Shown: positions 35,649-47,457 of the stretch, piece by piece | How positions within the stretch are numbered: position 1 is the first letter of the stretch | Layout of the letters: each line of letters begins with the position of its first letter | Source of the DNA: Macrocystis pyrifera | Taxonomy: Eukaryota; Sar; Phaeophyceae; Laminariales; Laminariaceae | DNA length: 64,000 nt | Assembly: GCA_031763025.1 (NCBI GenBank) | Contig: JASSKH010000019.1 | Coordinates: forward strand, 12,370,516-12,434,515 | Reading direction: 5' to 3' | Notes under the pieces: model-generated | What the model was told of the DNA's origin: nothing | The model's database searches: none | Seen by the model: only the letters and a program-made list of their open reading frames with translations | Program-made: the position numbers and the translations under genes

Positions 35649-38600
35649 ACTACTACTACAATTAATCATACTGCTACTACCACTGGTACTACTCATTTTC
35701 CGATCCTTCTGCCACCGTGGCAAGTTCTGCCAGTACACATTCTACCGCAGCTCTTGCAATTGCCGCACGGTGGGGCGCGGCGATCATGTTATGGTTCTCG
35801 CGATGTCCACGGCTTGCCGCTTTTTGGGGGCAGGTGCGTCGCGGCGAAGGGCCACAAAGAAATGCCGTACGCCTTCAACGAGCCGGGGTTGCAAAGCGAG
35901 GTCGCTCCCTACACTTGGCAGGACTTCTGGGCGGAGATGGGCGACCCCAAGGTAGTATCGCGAGATTGCCATCGACGACAGAGCTGTATCCCTGTCGCCT
36001 GTTGCTGCTGCTTCTATCTGACGTCGTTGCTGCTGCATATGTTCTTTGCTACCGCCTGGGGACCGCTATAGTGGCATGGATAGCGGTTGTTTGCGCCGCC
36101 GCAAACATTGCTGGGGTGCCGTTGATACGCTGCTAGCTTGCCGTTTTTCTTTTCTTTTTTTGTATGAGGTACGGGGATCCCCTTCGGGATGTTGACTTGA
36201 AGTCCCCGGGGGTGCCGCCAGTTGAAAAGGGAGAACATCATGATGGATTTGAGATTTTTGCGCAATATTGTCGATCCCATTTCAGTTTCAAAGAATCGTC
36301 GTGTCCACATTGCAGCTTTCCTCGAAGCCACACCTCATCACCAAAGCAATCCTGACGGCACACATCTCTTGCTGGGTACGTTTTGCGCGTTGTCTCCAGA
36401 GGGGGGCGCACCACATGGGTCCCCTGGGCCTCCCCGTGGTGCCGGCAATGCCACCGGTAGACGACCGCGTTATTCTGATCGCCCACTCCGCTGGGGGTTG
36501 GATATCCAGGATTTATCTTTCGGAGGCCAGGTGTGGATAGGCGGCTGGATTGGAATGCGCTGTCCGTGTCAGGAGAATGGGTAGAGCTAGCGGCTGCATT
36601 TGTTTGCACTGCCTGTTTTTGGTGCTTTTTGTGTACGTGCATTTTATGTACGTGCGGGGATTGTCCCAGTGCCTCCTCAAGGAATTCGTGAGCTACGAAG
36701 TGCCCTGGGTCACGGACTGAAGCATAATTTGTTTTGGGAGACAGGGTATCGTTGGCAGCAACAAACCCTACATCTCCTACCAAAAACGCATCCAGCAGCT
36801 TCTTGAAAACGAGTACCTGCTCACGCAAAACGCACGTGATATTAACACTTCAGACGGAAACACCAGGCTAGCACTCGCTTCCGTCAATCAGCGGATACGT
36901 GCACGATAAGACGCCTGCCATGGATACACTCCCTTCCAACTCTCAACGCCCTCGTTTTGTGGGCAATCCACGCCGCCGGCGCGTGTCGTCGATCCTTCGA
37001 CAGCTACGACGGCCGGATGTACAACGCGTCGTCCTTAGTGAGCGGGCTGGTGACGCTGGGCACCCCGCACGTGCGACTCGAAGATAAACAGGGCCGACCT
37101 CGCGAGCTGCCGTTCAGCAGGAACTTTAAGGTGACCACCAGTGGGCGCTCTTGGTGTGGCACCCCTCTCTTCAATGGGGTGCTTTATATTTTATTGTAGA
37201 GCAGGGCAAGGGTTGCCTTGCTGTTCCCTAGGTGTTACCATTTAATACAAGGTTGGGCTGAGGTATGGAAATTCTCTCGCGACGTAGATACTTGCTGCAG
37301 TAGAGGTAGAATTTTACTTGTTTGAAGATGCTACTGCTGTTGTTGGCGCTATGTATTGTTCGTTGTGTGGCTCTTCAGAAGAAATAAGTGATAACAGCAG
37401 GAGATACCAGGCATGCTTATACAGTGGACGCTGATCACCCGACCCGAAGTCTAACCCTACCCCAAACGCTATGGGGTGACCTGTGCTTGGATACAAAAAA
37501 AGTACCGCGGGTTGTGGGTATGGAGACGTCAATAGTATCACTGTTGTCTTGTTTCGACATGGTGTAGAAGGGTAGGTTGTCTGTCGTCCTTTGTTATTGT
37601 AGGCCGTTGTTGTGGTGGGCCGTTTGACTCAGTCGACCTTTTATTTCTTGGCAGTAATTATTCTGGCTCTTTCAAGTCTGCCCATTAATAGGTTAGCATT
37701 GTTCTTTGAATTATGAAGCAAATAAAGGATGCAACTTCAGTCGGCCTGATGGAAGCTATCACCATCGCGCCAGTAGTAGGTACCAGCTAATCTCGGCCGG
37801 TTGTCCGTGATCGCGATGACAGCAGCTACTTGTGGTGGTGGTGGTGCCGTCTTCTCTCTTTCTGTAGTCGCTCATGCATCTGCTGGCGGCCAAAACTCTC
37901 GGCGGCCGAAGCTCAGCAGCAGAAGCAGCAGCAGCTAGCCGCACCAAAAAATCTCCCCACCAGTCAGCGGCAGGTGGCAGCTAAGCTACTGCTCAGAGGA
38001 GCTGCTGTGCTCAGGAGGAGCTGAGCAGCTAGCTACTTCTTGTGGTGGTGGTGCGGTCCCTCTCTGTCACTTAGGTATTTTTCGTCGCGACAACCTGAAG
38101 AAGCTTTTATATATGTCGATCGCAGCCAAAGCTCACGGTGGCCAAAACTCTCAGCGGCCAAAGCTCAGCAGCAGCTTCTGCAGCACCAGCAAGCAGCTAG
38201 CCGCAAAAAAAGAAAAAAAAAATCCACAGTCAGCGGCAGGCAGCCGCTAAGCCGCTGCTCAGGAGCAGCCGCTGCAAAAGTTCAAAGCCTTCGGCGGCGA
38301 AAGCTCTTACGAGTAGCAGTAGCAGTAGCAGTAGCTGATGCTGCTGCCGTCTCGTGACTCCTGACTCATGACATCGCATTTTTTCGAGCGTTGCAACAGC
38401 ATCATCAAGAGACCATTTATTTGGCATGCTGTCCGTCGCGGTGCATGATAATACGTAGATACGGGTGTCCTGGGGGCGCGTTAGTTTGTCTCAACTGCTG
38501 CTCCACTTTGTCGGGTCCATTGCTGCGTTATGTACCGATGCGGGTGTCCGCGCTGTGGATCGCTGCGTGCTGCTCATGGCGTTCATGTATTGCCTAATAT

Positions 38601-41600
38601 GATCAGCAGCAGCATAGGAATGGAAAAGACGATAGATAGATAGATGTTATGTACTAACCTTAATAATAATACCTGGTACAATAATTAGTTGTATGATCGC
38701 GCTCGCTACTACTACTACTGTACCACTACTGCCGTGCTTCGTACAACAACAAACAGCAGAATATGATGCACTGCTGTGACTGGGTATATCTACTGAAGAA
38801 CCCTTTGTAGAGACAACGCTACCGCTACTATAATACTGCTTAATGAGTAGAACATGACGTAATAATGTGACTGACTGGCAAGGCAGTACCATAACACATG
38901 GTTGATGATTCCAATCTATCGATAGTCGGATGCGTACTCTGTTGTAGTTTGGCTGTTTTACGACCGATGGATATCGATCTCGGGCAGAGGCGGCGCGGAC
39001 AGCTGTTGGGCTGATCCGTAGTTTGTTCTGCGCAATGCCGTTGCCCATCTGCACTTTGGCTCGCTCATCGTTTAGAAAGCTTGAATAGACCGACATACTT
39101 CGATTGGTTACAAGCGGTCAACGTTGAAGCTCATGCTGCGGCGAAGCCCCGTTTGGTATGTGCAGGATCTCACTGGGATCCGCGTGCAGTTTAATGGTAT
39201 GAACAAGTACGCATAAGCGCGGAAAGAAAAAATATCCCCCCCGTCCCCTCTCATGTATTATTTCTCTGTCTGATTGGAACACCTTGGGCCGGTCAAAAAG
39301 AAAAAAACGAACAGCAGAGCTTCTCTCTTAGCCTGGTACGCCGCCCGCCATCTCGCGACCACCTCACCACCGATTCGGTCCGGGTAAAGCTTTCCTCTCT
39401 CTCTGCCACAGTGAGCACCGTCGTCCGCCTCGCGTGAAGCCCGGTGCTCACCATGACCCTTGTTTGCCAGCTCGACACATTTGGTGCTCAGACTGCATCG
39501 CTCTCTGTTTGAACGTTGGTTTGGTCGCAAAATAAGCACCGCTTGAATATTATTTTGCACATCAAAACGACCCTTATATCTCGTATATGGTGCAAGCGAA
39601 GCCTCACAAGGAGGCCAGGCAGACCCCATTCGTGCTTCCCACATGTCTCGAGGCACACGCGTCGCCTAGTCACGAAAACGGCCACCGCGCTCCTTGCAAC
39701 CCCCCCTCTACCCGCCAGCACCCGCCAACACCCGCGACGCCGCCGGGCTCGCCCGTGGTGCCGTGCTCTGAGCACACGCACGCGCATGAAACGAAATAAA
39801 AAGTCTTCAGAAATATGAGGTACGTGTTGACTCGTGCCTGGTATGTTCGTATGAACACGAGTACAAGAAGGCGCTTGTCTTCACGAACGCGGTTTTTGTT
39901 CGTAATTTTAAGCTATACCGGGACATTGCTTTTTTACCATAAAACGATATACCTTGACAGAAAACGTCATATAACTTGGGTTTGTGCCCTGATCACCTCG
40001 TTTTGCTTTTTCGTACCGTAAACTGGCAAAAATACGGTGGTGTACCGTTTTTTATCGTTTTGGCAAGTGAGACGGACGGATATGGATGTCTCGCCGTAAA
40101 ACGGTGCACCTTGACAGAAGACGTCATCTAACTTGGGTTTACTGTACCCTGATTTCCTGGTTTGAATTTTCGTACCGTAAAATGGCGAAAAATCACGGGT
40201 GTACCGTTTTTTTTGTCATCTTGTTCGTTGGGACAGGAAAATAATTTCGCTTCTACATAACCCTAGGTAAGCCTAGGGAATAAATACATACATGCACGAT
40301 TTCCTGGTTAATTGTTTGGTTTTTTGTCAGAGATATCGGGGCGTGTTCTCAATTCCTGCGTGAAAAATAGGGGCGTCGCGATTTTTACGACGTCGAACTT
40401 CTGTTCTTGTGTATTTGTATCCTTCGGTGGGTGGGTGAAGAGAAAGCACCAGCTCACGACACTTCTACAGCTACCCGACGGCTGGTTTCGAATGGTCCTT
40501 GGTATGAGCGTTTTTGCGGCATGTTGACAAGTCGAAAACTACTTGGTTTGTTGGCGGTTTGTTCTCGTCCGATGGAGGCGATAATCTCCGATTTGAGATA
40601 TGCCTAAAAACCTTTCGATTGAACAGGGGTGTTTTTCTTTTCGCGAGCAGAGCCAATGTGTCCGGTCTCGACCTCTTCATCCTTTGAACTCCTGTCGCGC
40701 CCGTCGGCTCTGTAGTCTGTGCGGCCCACCATGACGTTGACCAACACTTGCCGCGCGCGCTGAACGACGCGGTACGACGTGGAGCAGTTTGTCGAAGAAT
40801 TTTGCACGGGAGAGAAGGGTGGGAACTGGGAGGAGGCGACGCCGACCGCTTGCATCGGGGGCGCGGTGTTGCGAGGGCATTCAACCTTCGGAGGCCTGCT
40901 CAAGGACCTGGTGAGGGTTCTGAGGCACACGGAAAATGAAGCCGCAATTGTCAACTTTCTTGCCGAGGGCTCTTATCTTCGCCACTCCCCGCCCCGACAC
41001 ACGTCGTTCCGAAACACGACGCGCACGTGCCCCGGTACAGCATCCTGGGTATTTTTCGCGTGTTTGCACCGTATATACCGGTATATTTCAGCCCTAAGCT
41101 CAAGCAAGCCGTCCATTTTTCTTCAGGTTGCAAGCTATGCATACATGGTGCATTGTGCTCTGTACTATTGCGTTGTTGTCAAGATGGAAGTCTTCCCTAC
41201 GTACCCGACGAGGTGAATCTGCAGTAGGGACCTATGTCGGGCTCAGCATCCAAGTCCGAAACAAACGTTGCTAGCCGTCCTACTGTAAAATGCAGAACTG
41301 TTTCATCGTTCATCAGTAGTTCAGGCTGAACACCATCTCACGCGAAGAGTACCCTATTTTCCCTCGCGCCACCATACCCTCTTCGCACCCCCCTTCATTT
41401 ACTCCCCCCCCTGGCAAGAGAAGGTATACCAGAGTTACGAGCTGTGCTGCGGGGACGGAACTGGAGTGGGAGATGGTATCACGCCTCTCCAAAGCGCGTT
41501 CGACATGGCCGGCGCTGAACGTTACGTGGAGCTCGAGGTGCGTCGTGCAGTGCATTTCACCGTTGTGGCAGCAGTCGCCCGCGGCGAAGGTGTTACATTC

Positions 41601-43775
41601 GTCGGTCCAGCTTCTCCGCTAGACCTGGTACAATGGTTGGCCGTTGGTCTTTTTTTTCGGGGATGCGTGTTACGCGTAATACGTACGCTACCGCCTTTCA
41701 AGATGTGCGGTTCTGTTCGCGGTGCTTGCGTTCGCAAATGCACGCGCCGTTCCCGTAGCTTTTTCCGTTCGCGGAAGAATACCCCATGGTGGGGACTACC
41801 TCCATATATGCTGGAAACCCCTAGTTTTGCCCCGGACAGGGATTGCGCCTGGTAGTGTTTAATTCCCTGCTCTACAGCCTTTCGAGGTTTGCGGTTCCCG
41901 CCCGCGGTTAGCGTTCTCACTTTTGGCGTTTTTTAGCGGTAGCACGCATGCCTGGTAGTTTCCCGCATGACGAAGCGCAAGCAGTAGGTCGTCACCGAAG
42001 TGGTGCAGTCTGTCTGTCTTTTCGTTTCGATCGACGCTTCCACACGCGTGCCCCAGTGTGGTTGGTGCAATGCCGATTATCTCCACGTACAGTAGACCCG
42101 ATGGCCACTTAGCACTCGCCTGGCCGGTGGACTACTCGCTGCGGGTTGGTATAGCTGTCACGAGCAGCCTCCTCTGCCTTCGACCGCCAATCAGGCCCAA
42201 CTTCTGCGTGGCTCCAACAGCTACCGCGACATTGTTATGTGTGTTGTGCCCGCCGGTAAGATACTCCAAGGCATGAGCATTTCTAGGACCTGCGTCAGAG
42301 GTGACCAACGCCCTGTCTGAGCCTCGAGCACAATTGTTTCGTATCATGACCACCCGCCGGTATCACGCAAGCTTCTCCCATGGCGTGAGCTGTTGCATAA
42401 TCTGTGCCGAAAGTGGCCACTGCTCTCTCTGAGCTTCATCCACAATGGTATCATGAACCCGGCATGTGATTCGCTCTCCTCTGTGTTGTACGGCGGCCCG
42501 ACGGTGTTGCCTCTGTTCCACTCACAGGGAGTCTACCATGCGGCGGGGCTGGGCGGACCGTGGTATGGAAGCGACAACGTGATTGACTCTGTAAGAACAC
42601 GAGTGGTACATGCATCTTTGAGGCACACTCAGGGGCGTCTGAAGGGTTCGTTAAAGCTCGCCTCCAACAGTATCAACTCCCTCGAAAATGCTGTTATTGG
42701 CGGGTTACGCCGGCTGTGAAATAAGAGTGCATGCGTAGCAGTACGCACTACAACGGGGAAACATACAGCAGTGGTACTCAGAACCAAATATGCCGTGTTT
42801 ACATAGGGGATAGGAGGGTATATGATTTTTGGGTCCATCGTGGGTTCTGATTACTTGAGTAACAGCTCTTATTTTGGACCAGACTCGCATTCATTTTTGT
42901 GTGAGCCGGGGTGTGTCCTCCGTTAGTTTCAGTATTCGCAATGCAGCGTTGACGATATGAGTCACCGCGCTGTTCCCTAGTAGGTTCATCTTTAAGGTTG
43001 GGTGGAAGCATCGATTTTTCCGGGGGTTTTCGCGCTTAGAGACCGAGAAACGACCAAAAACAACAGGCACATCTGGCCGCTTGGAAGGCAAAAGCAGGGT
43101 CGTTTTTGATACGAGTGAAAAACACGTGATGCAGCAGGAGCAGCAACAGCGACTAAATGACATTACATTTTGGATAATGCTGTTCTTTCGTCGCCAAAGC
43201 CACCGATCGCGGCCCCTGCAACCGTGATTTTGATGCGTGCGTGTAGGATGATCGGAGTGGGGTGGTGGTGGTCGGTGTTAGAGTTGAGGTTAGAGCTCGG
43301 TTGGGAACTTCCAATCCGGAATGAAACAAAAGTAGCAGCCAATCGATTTTTGTCGACGTATGTGGTTTGACCGAACGACAGCCCTCCGCGACCCATCTGT
43401 TACCTTGCCGTTTTCCTCTCTGGCAGGGTGTGCCTTAGACTAATTTCAGTACAAAAGCGGTTTATCGTGTTGTGTGCGAACGCCGACCCTACAAATCCGA
43501 ATTCGCAACCTCTTGATTTCTGTCGGGTACTTCAGCCGATCCCTCGTGTGACCCATTCTGCACTTTTTGCATCAACTCCTCCCTTGCATATTTTGGCGGC
43601 AATTTTGTTCCTGCTGCAACCGCAGTGGCTCGAACCTTCTCTGGACACGATCTTCGGGCCGCCAATGGCCGACACCGACAGGCCCACTATTGCCACGCCG
43701 TCATGGAAATCCTCCAACCCAGCGGTGTCAGATGCCGGCTGCGAGGGGGACGAGGGACGCGCAGGTGCTGCTTAA
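32514..43775 (+). CDS. alpha/beta hydrolase, PGAP1-like/lipase type
   Basis: Eight exons, all phase-compatible: 32514-32675, 35834-35951, 36400-36530, 37004-37130, 40788-40910, 41433-41537, 42528-42590, 43626-43775 (stop). Read in order: CHRLERRGIASVVVPIRWYH and WLPTLGG (strand and loop before the nucleophile), RVILIAHSAGGWISRIYLSE (nucleophile elbow, Ser in AHSAGG), SLVSGLVTLGTPH, an ACIGGAVLRG strand, SYELCCGDGTGVGDGITPLQ (catalytic Asp candidate in GDG), GVYHAAGLGGPWYGSDNVID (catalytic His candidate), and a polar C-terminal tail. This layout matches plant/algal/cyanobacterial lipase-like hydrolases of the PGAP1 or serine-esterase group, which cut ester bonds of lipids; the substrate is unknown. 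Exon 2 inserts about 39 residues (KGHKEMPYAFNEPG, YTWQDFWAEMGDP) just before the nucleophile strand. About 325 residues are recovered; the N-terminal exon(s) carrying a start and the first strand were not identified. Introns carry MITEs, a SINE and satellites. Confidence 0.85.
32875..32966 (+). mobile_element. MITE, left part, split by SINE
   Basis: Starts TTACGGGGGGTACATAGTTA and runs to TTGGTCCCGTTAACT, where the poly(T) side of a SINE begins. The missing right end (ATGGACCCCCGTAA) is found at 33314-33327 after the SINE. Confidence 0.88.
32967..33313 (-). mobile_element. tRNA-derived SINE inserted in a MITE
   Basis: Read on the minus strand it begins with a tRNA-like head: a box A-like GGCTTGGTAGGTGG near 33288, a CCTGTCA anticodon-like loop, and a perfect T-arm GTGAG-TTCGAGT-CTCAC (box B) near 33240. 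A ~200 bp unrelated body follows, then about 25 A residues (T on plus, 32968-32992). The GTC-type loop suggests tRNA-Asp ancestry; that is inference. The head lacks a proper acceptor stem, so it is not a functional tRNA gene. It lies in intron 1 of the hydrolase. Confidence 0.85.
33314..33327 (+). mobile_element. MITE, right end after SINE insertion
   Basis: ATGGACCCCCGTAA followed by TA, the exact right terminus of the MITE whose left part is at 32875-32966. Confidence 0.85.
33600..34150. repeat. CTG/GCA-rich low-complexity region
   Basis: Imperfect CTG, TGC and GCA triplets over about 550 bp, including a run at 33818-33865. Ala-, Leu- and Gln-rich frames here are by-products of the triplets. 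Lies in intron 1 of the hydrolase. Confidence 0.8.
35277..35381 (-). mobile_element. MITE in CTA microsatellite, copy A
   Basis: Full-length reverse-orientation copy with perfect terminal repeats; both flanks read TA of the CTA repeat. Confidence 0.92.
35513..35617 (-). mobile_element. MITE in CTA microsatellite, copy B
   Basis: Full-length, nearly identical to copy A with few differences (TTGTTATTAGAAATAGG in the core, ACTATGTACCCCC at the right end). Same orientation and same kind of target, so either an independent insertion or a duplication of copy A with its flanks. Confidence 0.92.
37183..37254 (+). repeat. ~70 bp dispersed hairpin element, copy 2
   Basis: Same orientation and almost the same sequence as 2088-2157, including the GCAGGGCAAGGGTTGCC hairpin. 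It starts about 50 bp after the end of hydrolase exon 4, inside the following intron. Confidence 0.7.
37825..38300. repeat. tandem dimer, ~260 bp unit, CAG-rich
   Basis: Two diverged direct copies. Each carries TTGTGGTGGTGGT, GGCCAAAACTCTC(G/A)GCGGCC, AAGCTCAGCAGCAG, CAGCTAGCCGCA and CAGTCAGCGGCAGG in the same order. Intronic to the hydrolase; no sign of coding use. Confidence 0.75.
39223..39800 (-). repeat. ~580 bp dispersed repeat, copy 2
   Basis: Inverted relative to 21066-21648, with the same landmarks in reverse complement (CGTGCTCTGAGCACACGCAC, GCGTGAAGCCCGGTGCTCAC, CTGATTGGAACACCTTG, CCCCGTCCCCTCTCATGTA). Lies in intron 4 of the hydrolase. Confidence 0.75.
39932..40240 (+). repeat. 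tandem dimer, ~160 bp unit
   Basis: Two direct copies share TAAAACG(A/G)T, CACCTTGACAGAA(A/G)ACGTCAT, AACTTGGGTTT, CCCTGAT, TTTTCGTACCGTAAA, TGGCGAAAAAT and GGTGTACCGTTTTTT. Intronic to the hydrolase. Confidence 0.75.
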
Positions 43776-46190
43776 GGGCCACCAGGAGAGCAGGGGAGAC
43801 AGCAAGGCATATCCTTGTAGCTTCTGTACATACTAACATTGTACCAACGCTAACTGGCTTGGTGCCTCCATGTGGGCTATAATCCTGGGAGAGGCATCTC
43901 GCTTCCTTTCCGGCCGGCCCTCGGGGTTGGGTGGCGGGGCAGGGAAGGACGGATTCCCCCAATGTTCAAAGATGTGACGATTTACTTAGTGAGGGGTGTA
44001 TTTATTCGAGTTTCCATTGAAGATCGTCACACTCAGGTTTACGTTGAAATCCGTAGGCCGGGTCAGTGTATTTGCGCGGATGACTGCTTGGTGCGTACTG
44101 ATGTTTATTGCTATACCCGAGTGACGGACAGAGGGGGAGGGGCTTGAGATAAAAACAGGCAAACGTAGAGGACTGTACGCCCTCCCGCGCACGCGCGCAC
44201 AATTTCTATTTCGTATTCCGGCATTTTTTCTCGGGACCTGCCGTCATGGTGTGTAGTCGACTGTAAAGCCAACGTGTAGATGCGAGATAAGATCGAGGTA
44301 CGAGATAATGTGGGTTTTGTATGTACGAAAGTAGACAAATCAGACCAACGCAGGGCACAATAGCGGTATAGCCTTGAGCACCTTGGGTCAGTTTGAAGTA
44401 GATGGCATGTGAGCGTAAGCACACGCAGAGGGGCAGAGCCAGCGCTACAGGTCCAAGATGTGATAATAACTCGTTTGATTTTTTATCTGTAGCCACCTGA
44501 CGGTAGAGTCCCTGGGCGGTGTGGAATATGCCTCATCAGTCTCCTTTTCTCGGTTTTGCTAGACGCGAATTCGTAGAAATCTTTTTTTTTTTGCCTTTAA
44601 CCCTTTAGTACTACAGTCCCTTTGTGGGGACGAATCACTCAGATTTAGCAGTTTGTCCCCAAACGGAACTGCAGTACTACAATGGTGGATAGATGGAGCG
44701 ATGCAGACGGATCCGCGTAATGCTTCATTTGATTCTACTGTTATCATGTATGTCATGATTTTTTTCCTTCTGGCTGCAAAGTTTGTTGTCTTTTGCCTGA
44801 AAGGGTGTCGTCGAATGGAGGCGGATACGCGTAACCGCCCAATCGTCGTTTTATGGTATCTATATTTTGACTTTCTGCAGGGGAGTAACAGTCCAGGCGA
44901 TGCTTACCCAGTGAAACGCCAGAAACGACCAAAAGCTTTGTTATTCTCAGTTTTTATTTTATAAAAAACAAAGAAATCACGTCAGCTGTTAGTTCAACAG
45001 ATCGGCAGATCGGTCGATACTCAACTTTGCAAGCTGCGTTAACCGCGCGCGTTTTCCATAATTTCCCTCGCGATTGACTACTGGTCAGAGACTCCCCTGG
45101 ATGCCACCAGGGTCGACGAGACGATAATACTTACAGCTGGTTCGATTTCCAATTGGTTTCGGCCAGTGCCATTTCGCGCACTGAAACAGCAGATAGATTG
45201 ACCCGTGAGGGCCGAGGTACACAAGACAGTCGAAAGTTGGTTTACAGCAGTTCACACGTGACATACACACCAAGACACTGGAAATTTCGAATACTGCCTG
45301 TAAATGTTGCAGCAGGTCTTGACGTACAAGTAAGTACGTGTTTTTGGTGAATCTCACTATCGTACATGTTTTTGGCCTTTTCTGCTCTTGATATATGAAA
45401 AACACAGTAAGCACACACCTGTGAAGTAGCAAAAGGTGATCCAACAGCACAAGAGGTGATGATTTCGTGTTTTCTGCAGGCAGGCTAGCGAGTGGCGCAT
45501 TTCGATCCTACAGCTCCTTGTTCCATCTCAGACGTTCTACCAGGCAATACAATCACGAGAGCTGGATCCCAAAGCTCGCCCTGCACACGATGGCAAGAAG
45601 ATGGAAACAAAGCCTAAAACTGAACGCGAGCGTCACTCTACAGCCTCCTGTCGTGTTGATTATACCGAATCTCAACGAAAGTCCGGTCCTTGAGTATGGT
45701 CCGGATCTTGATTGGAGGATATTGTAGATCCTTGCTTGTGCATGAACGTACCTAAAGAATGATCAAGAACGTATGATTAGGATTATTTGGCATGTTGTAT
45801 CTGGATTTTCATATCACAGCAATACCAAGCTACGGATCTTGCTATTGGTACATCGTTCATACCGGTATATATCATGTACTACTGCATAGTAGTTGATCAT
45901 AAAACACCGAATTCTTGAAAGCAACTACAAGGAAGCCCGATACATGGATCTGCCCAGAGCAGAAATGATTAAGTGTAAAACTGAGTCTCGATTCTGGTAT
46001 TCTCAGTGTGTAAAACTGAGTATCTATTTTGGTGATTGCAAATCTGTCTGTCTTTCCGCATCCCCTATATTTTCGCCTTCATATTGGTAGTACGTTCCAA
46101 TGATCGATACATAATGTATCAGATTATGTTCATACGACGTACTCGACTCTTACGGACCTCATATACTGAAACTTACCATATCACCACGCA
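43776..46190. other. no gene found; intergenic repeats
   Basis: Downstream of the hydrolase stop. Only short unsupported frames are present. Includes a small fold-back related to 4430-4540 (44600-44690, GTCCC...GGGGACGAATCACTCAG) and an inverted copy of the GCTTGCAAAGTTGAG repeat (44955-45040). No terminator or poly(A) signal can be named with confidence. Confidence 0.45.
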
Positions 46191-46409
46191 ATATTTAGCC
46201 ATATAATAATACATCCACCACACCGTACCATCATACCATACCGCCAACATACCATATCACATACCGTGATTTTTCCATTAGTATATCAAACCGTACCATC
46301 ATACCATACCAACAGTCGAGATATCACATACCGTGCCACACCGTACCATACCATACCCATACTGTACCAACACCACCCAAGGGGCTCAACCATCCGCGGA
46401 CTGAACCAC

Positions 46410-47095
46410 TATCTATACCATTATACTGCTGTACCAACAAACACCACAAGCGTACAACAGCATGCCTTCCGGGCGACAGAGCAGGAGCGAGTATAAAACC
46501 ATATAGCTGTACCTACACCACAAGTTCACAAGAAAGAGCATCCGAACAGGAACGAATATAGGTACTGGTACCATATTATTGCTGTATCAACACTACAAAT
46601 AACACAGCGGCAGCGAGTATATATATACCATGCTTCTGCACCAACAACGTAATTACACAATAGCATGCGAGCAGGAGCGCGTATAAATACCATACTGCTG
46701 TACCAACACACAAGTGCGCAAGAGCATGCGAGCTCGCGACGAGCGATGGCAGAGCGTCAACTGCACAAGAACATGCCTTCAGGGCGACAGAGCAGAAGCG
46801 AGTATATATACCATACTGCTGTACCAACACCAAAGTACACAAGAGTCATACGAGGACACAAGAAGAGCATGCCCCGCGCAGAGCACTCGAGATTACGAAC
46901 GAGTGTAAATACCACATTCTTGTACCAACACACGCACAAACGAGTATAGAGATACCATACTGACTGCTGTTGTACCAACACCACACAAAGAAACCCCACT
47001 AACTGTAGAAAATACGTCGGAAATGCTATTGTTGCAATTCCATACTGCTGTTGTACCAACACCACACGAACGAGTATGGATACTCGTGCCACATT
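46410..47095. repeat. degenerate tandem array of TACCATACTGCTGTACCAAC
   Basis: About nine units of 45-120 bp, each beginning near ATACCATACTGCTGTACCAA, then CACCACA(A), and usually ending in GAGCGAGTATA. It is preceded (46190-46380) by simple ACCATACC-type sequence. No coding potential. Confidence 0.75.
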
Positions 47096-47457
47096 GAGCT
47101 TGGCAAAATGGTCTGCACAAGCAGTAAGTAGTTAAAAAAAGACGGCCGCGCACGACAAAAATGAGAACAAGCAAAACAGATACCGAGCAATTATTATTAG
47201 TTAGAAGTAGATGAGATATTTCCACCTGCCCGTGGGGACTTTTTCTTGTGTCAGAGGGTCGGCAAAACTCGATGAAAAGCGACGAGCCGTGAGGAATGCT
47301 GAACCGCCTGGACGATAAAAAAGCGGAGAATGGACGATACATGCGACAACGGTTTGCCCAGAAGCTGGAAAGTAAAGGGGAGATAACCCCCCCCCCAGAA
47401 AAAACACGCGATTGGCCTCTTTCTAAATCAGTTACCCCACTCAAGACTCGCCACTGA

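Larger units (their letters stand above)
35239..35660. repeat. (CTA)n/(CTG)n microsatellite holding two MITEs
   Basis: Long CTA/TAC/ACT triplet runs interrupted by two full-length MITEs (35277-35381 and 35513-35617), with short CTG runs on the sides. Each triplet unit offers a TA target. Intronic to the hydrolase. Confidence 0.9.

Noticed and set aside
36238-36828. 196-codon minus-strand ORF
   Set aside because: Antisense of the hydrolase exon carrying the AHSAGG motif and its flanking introns; no splice or family support.
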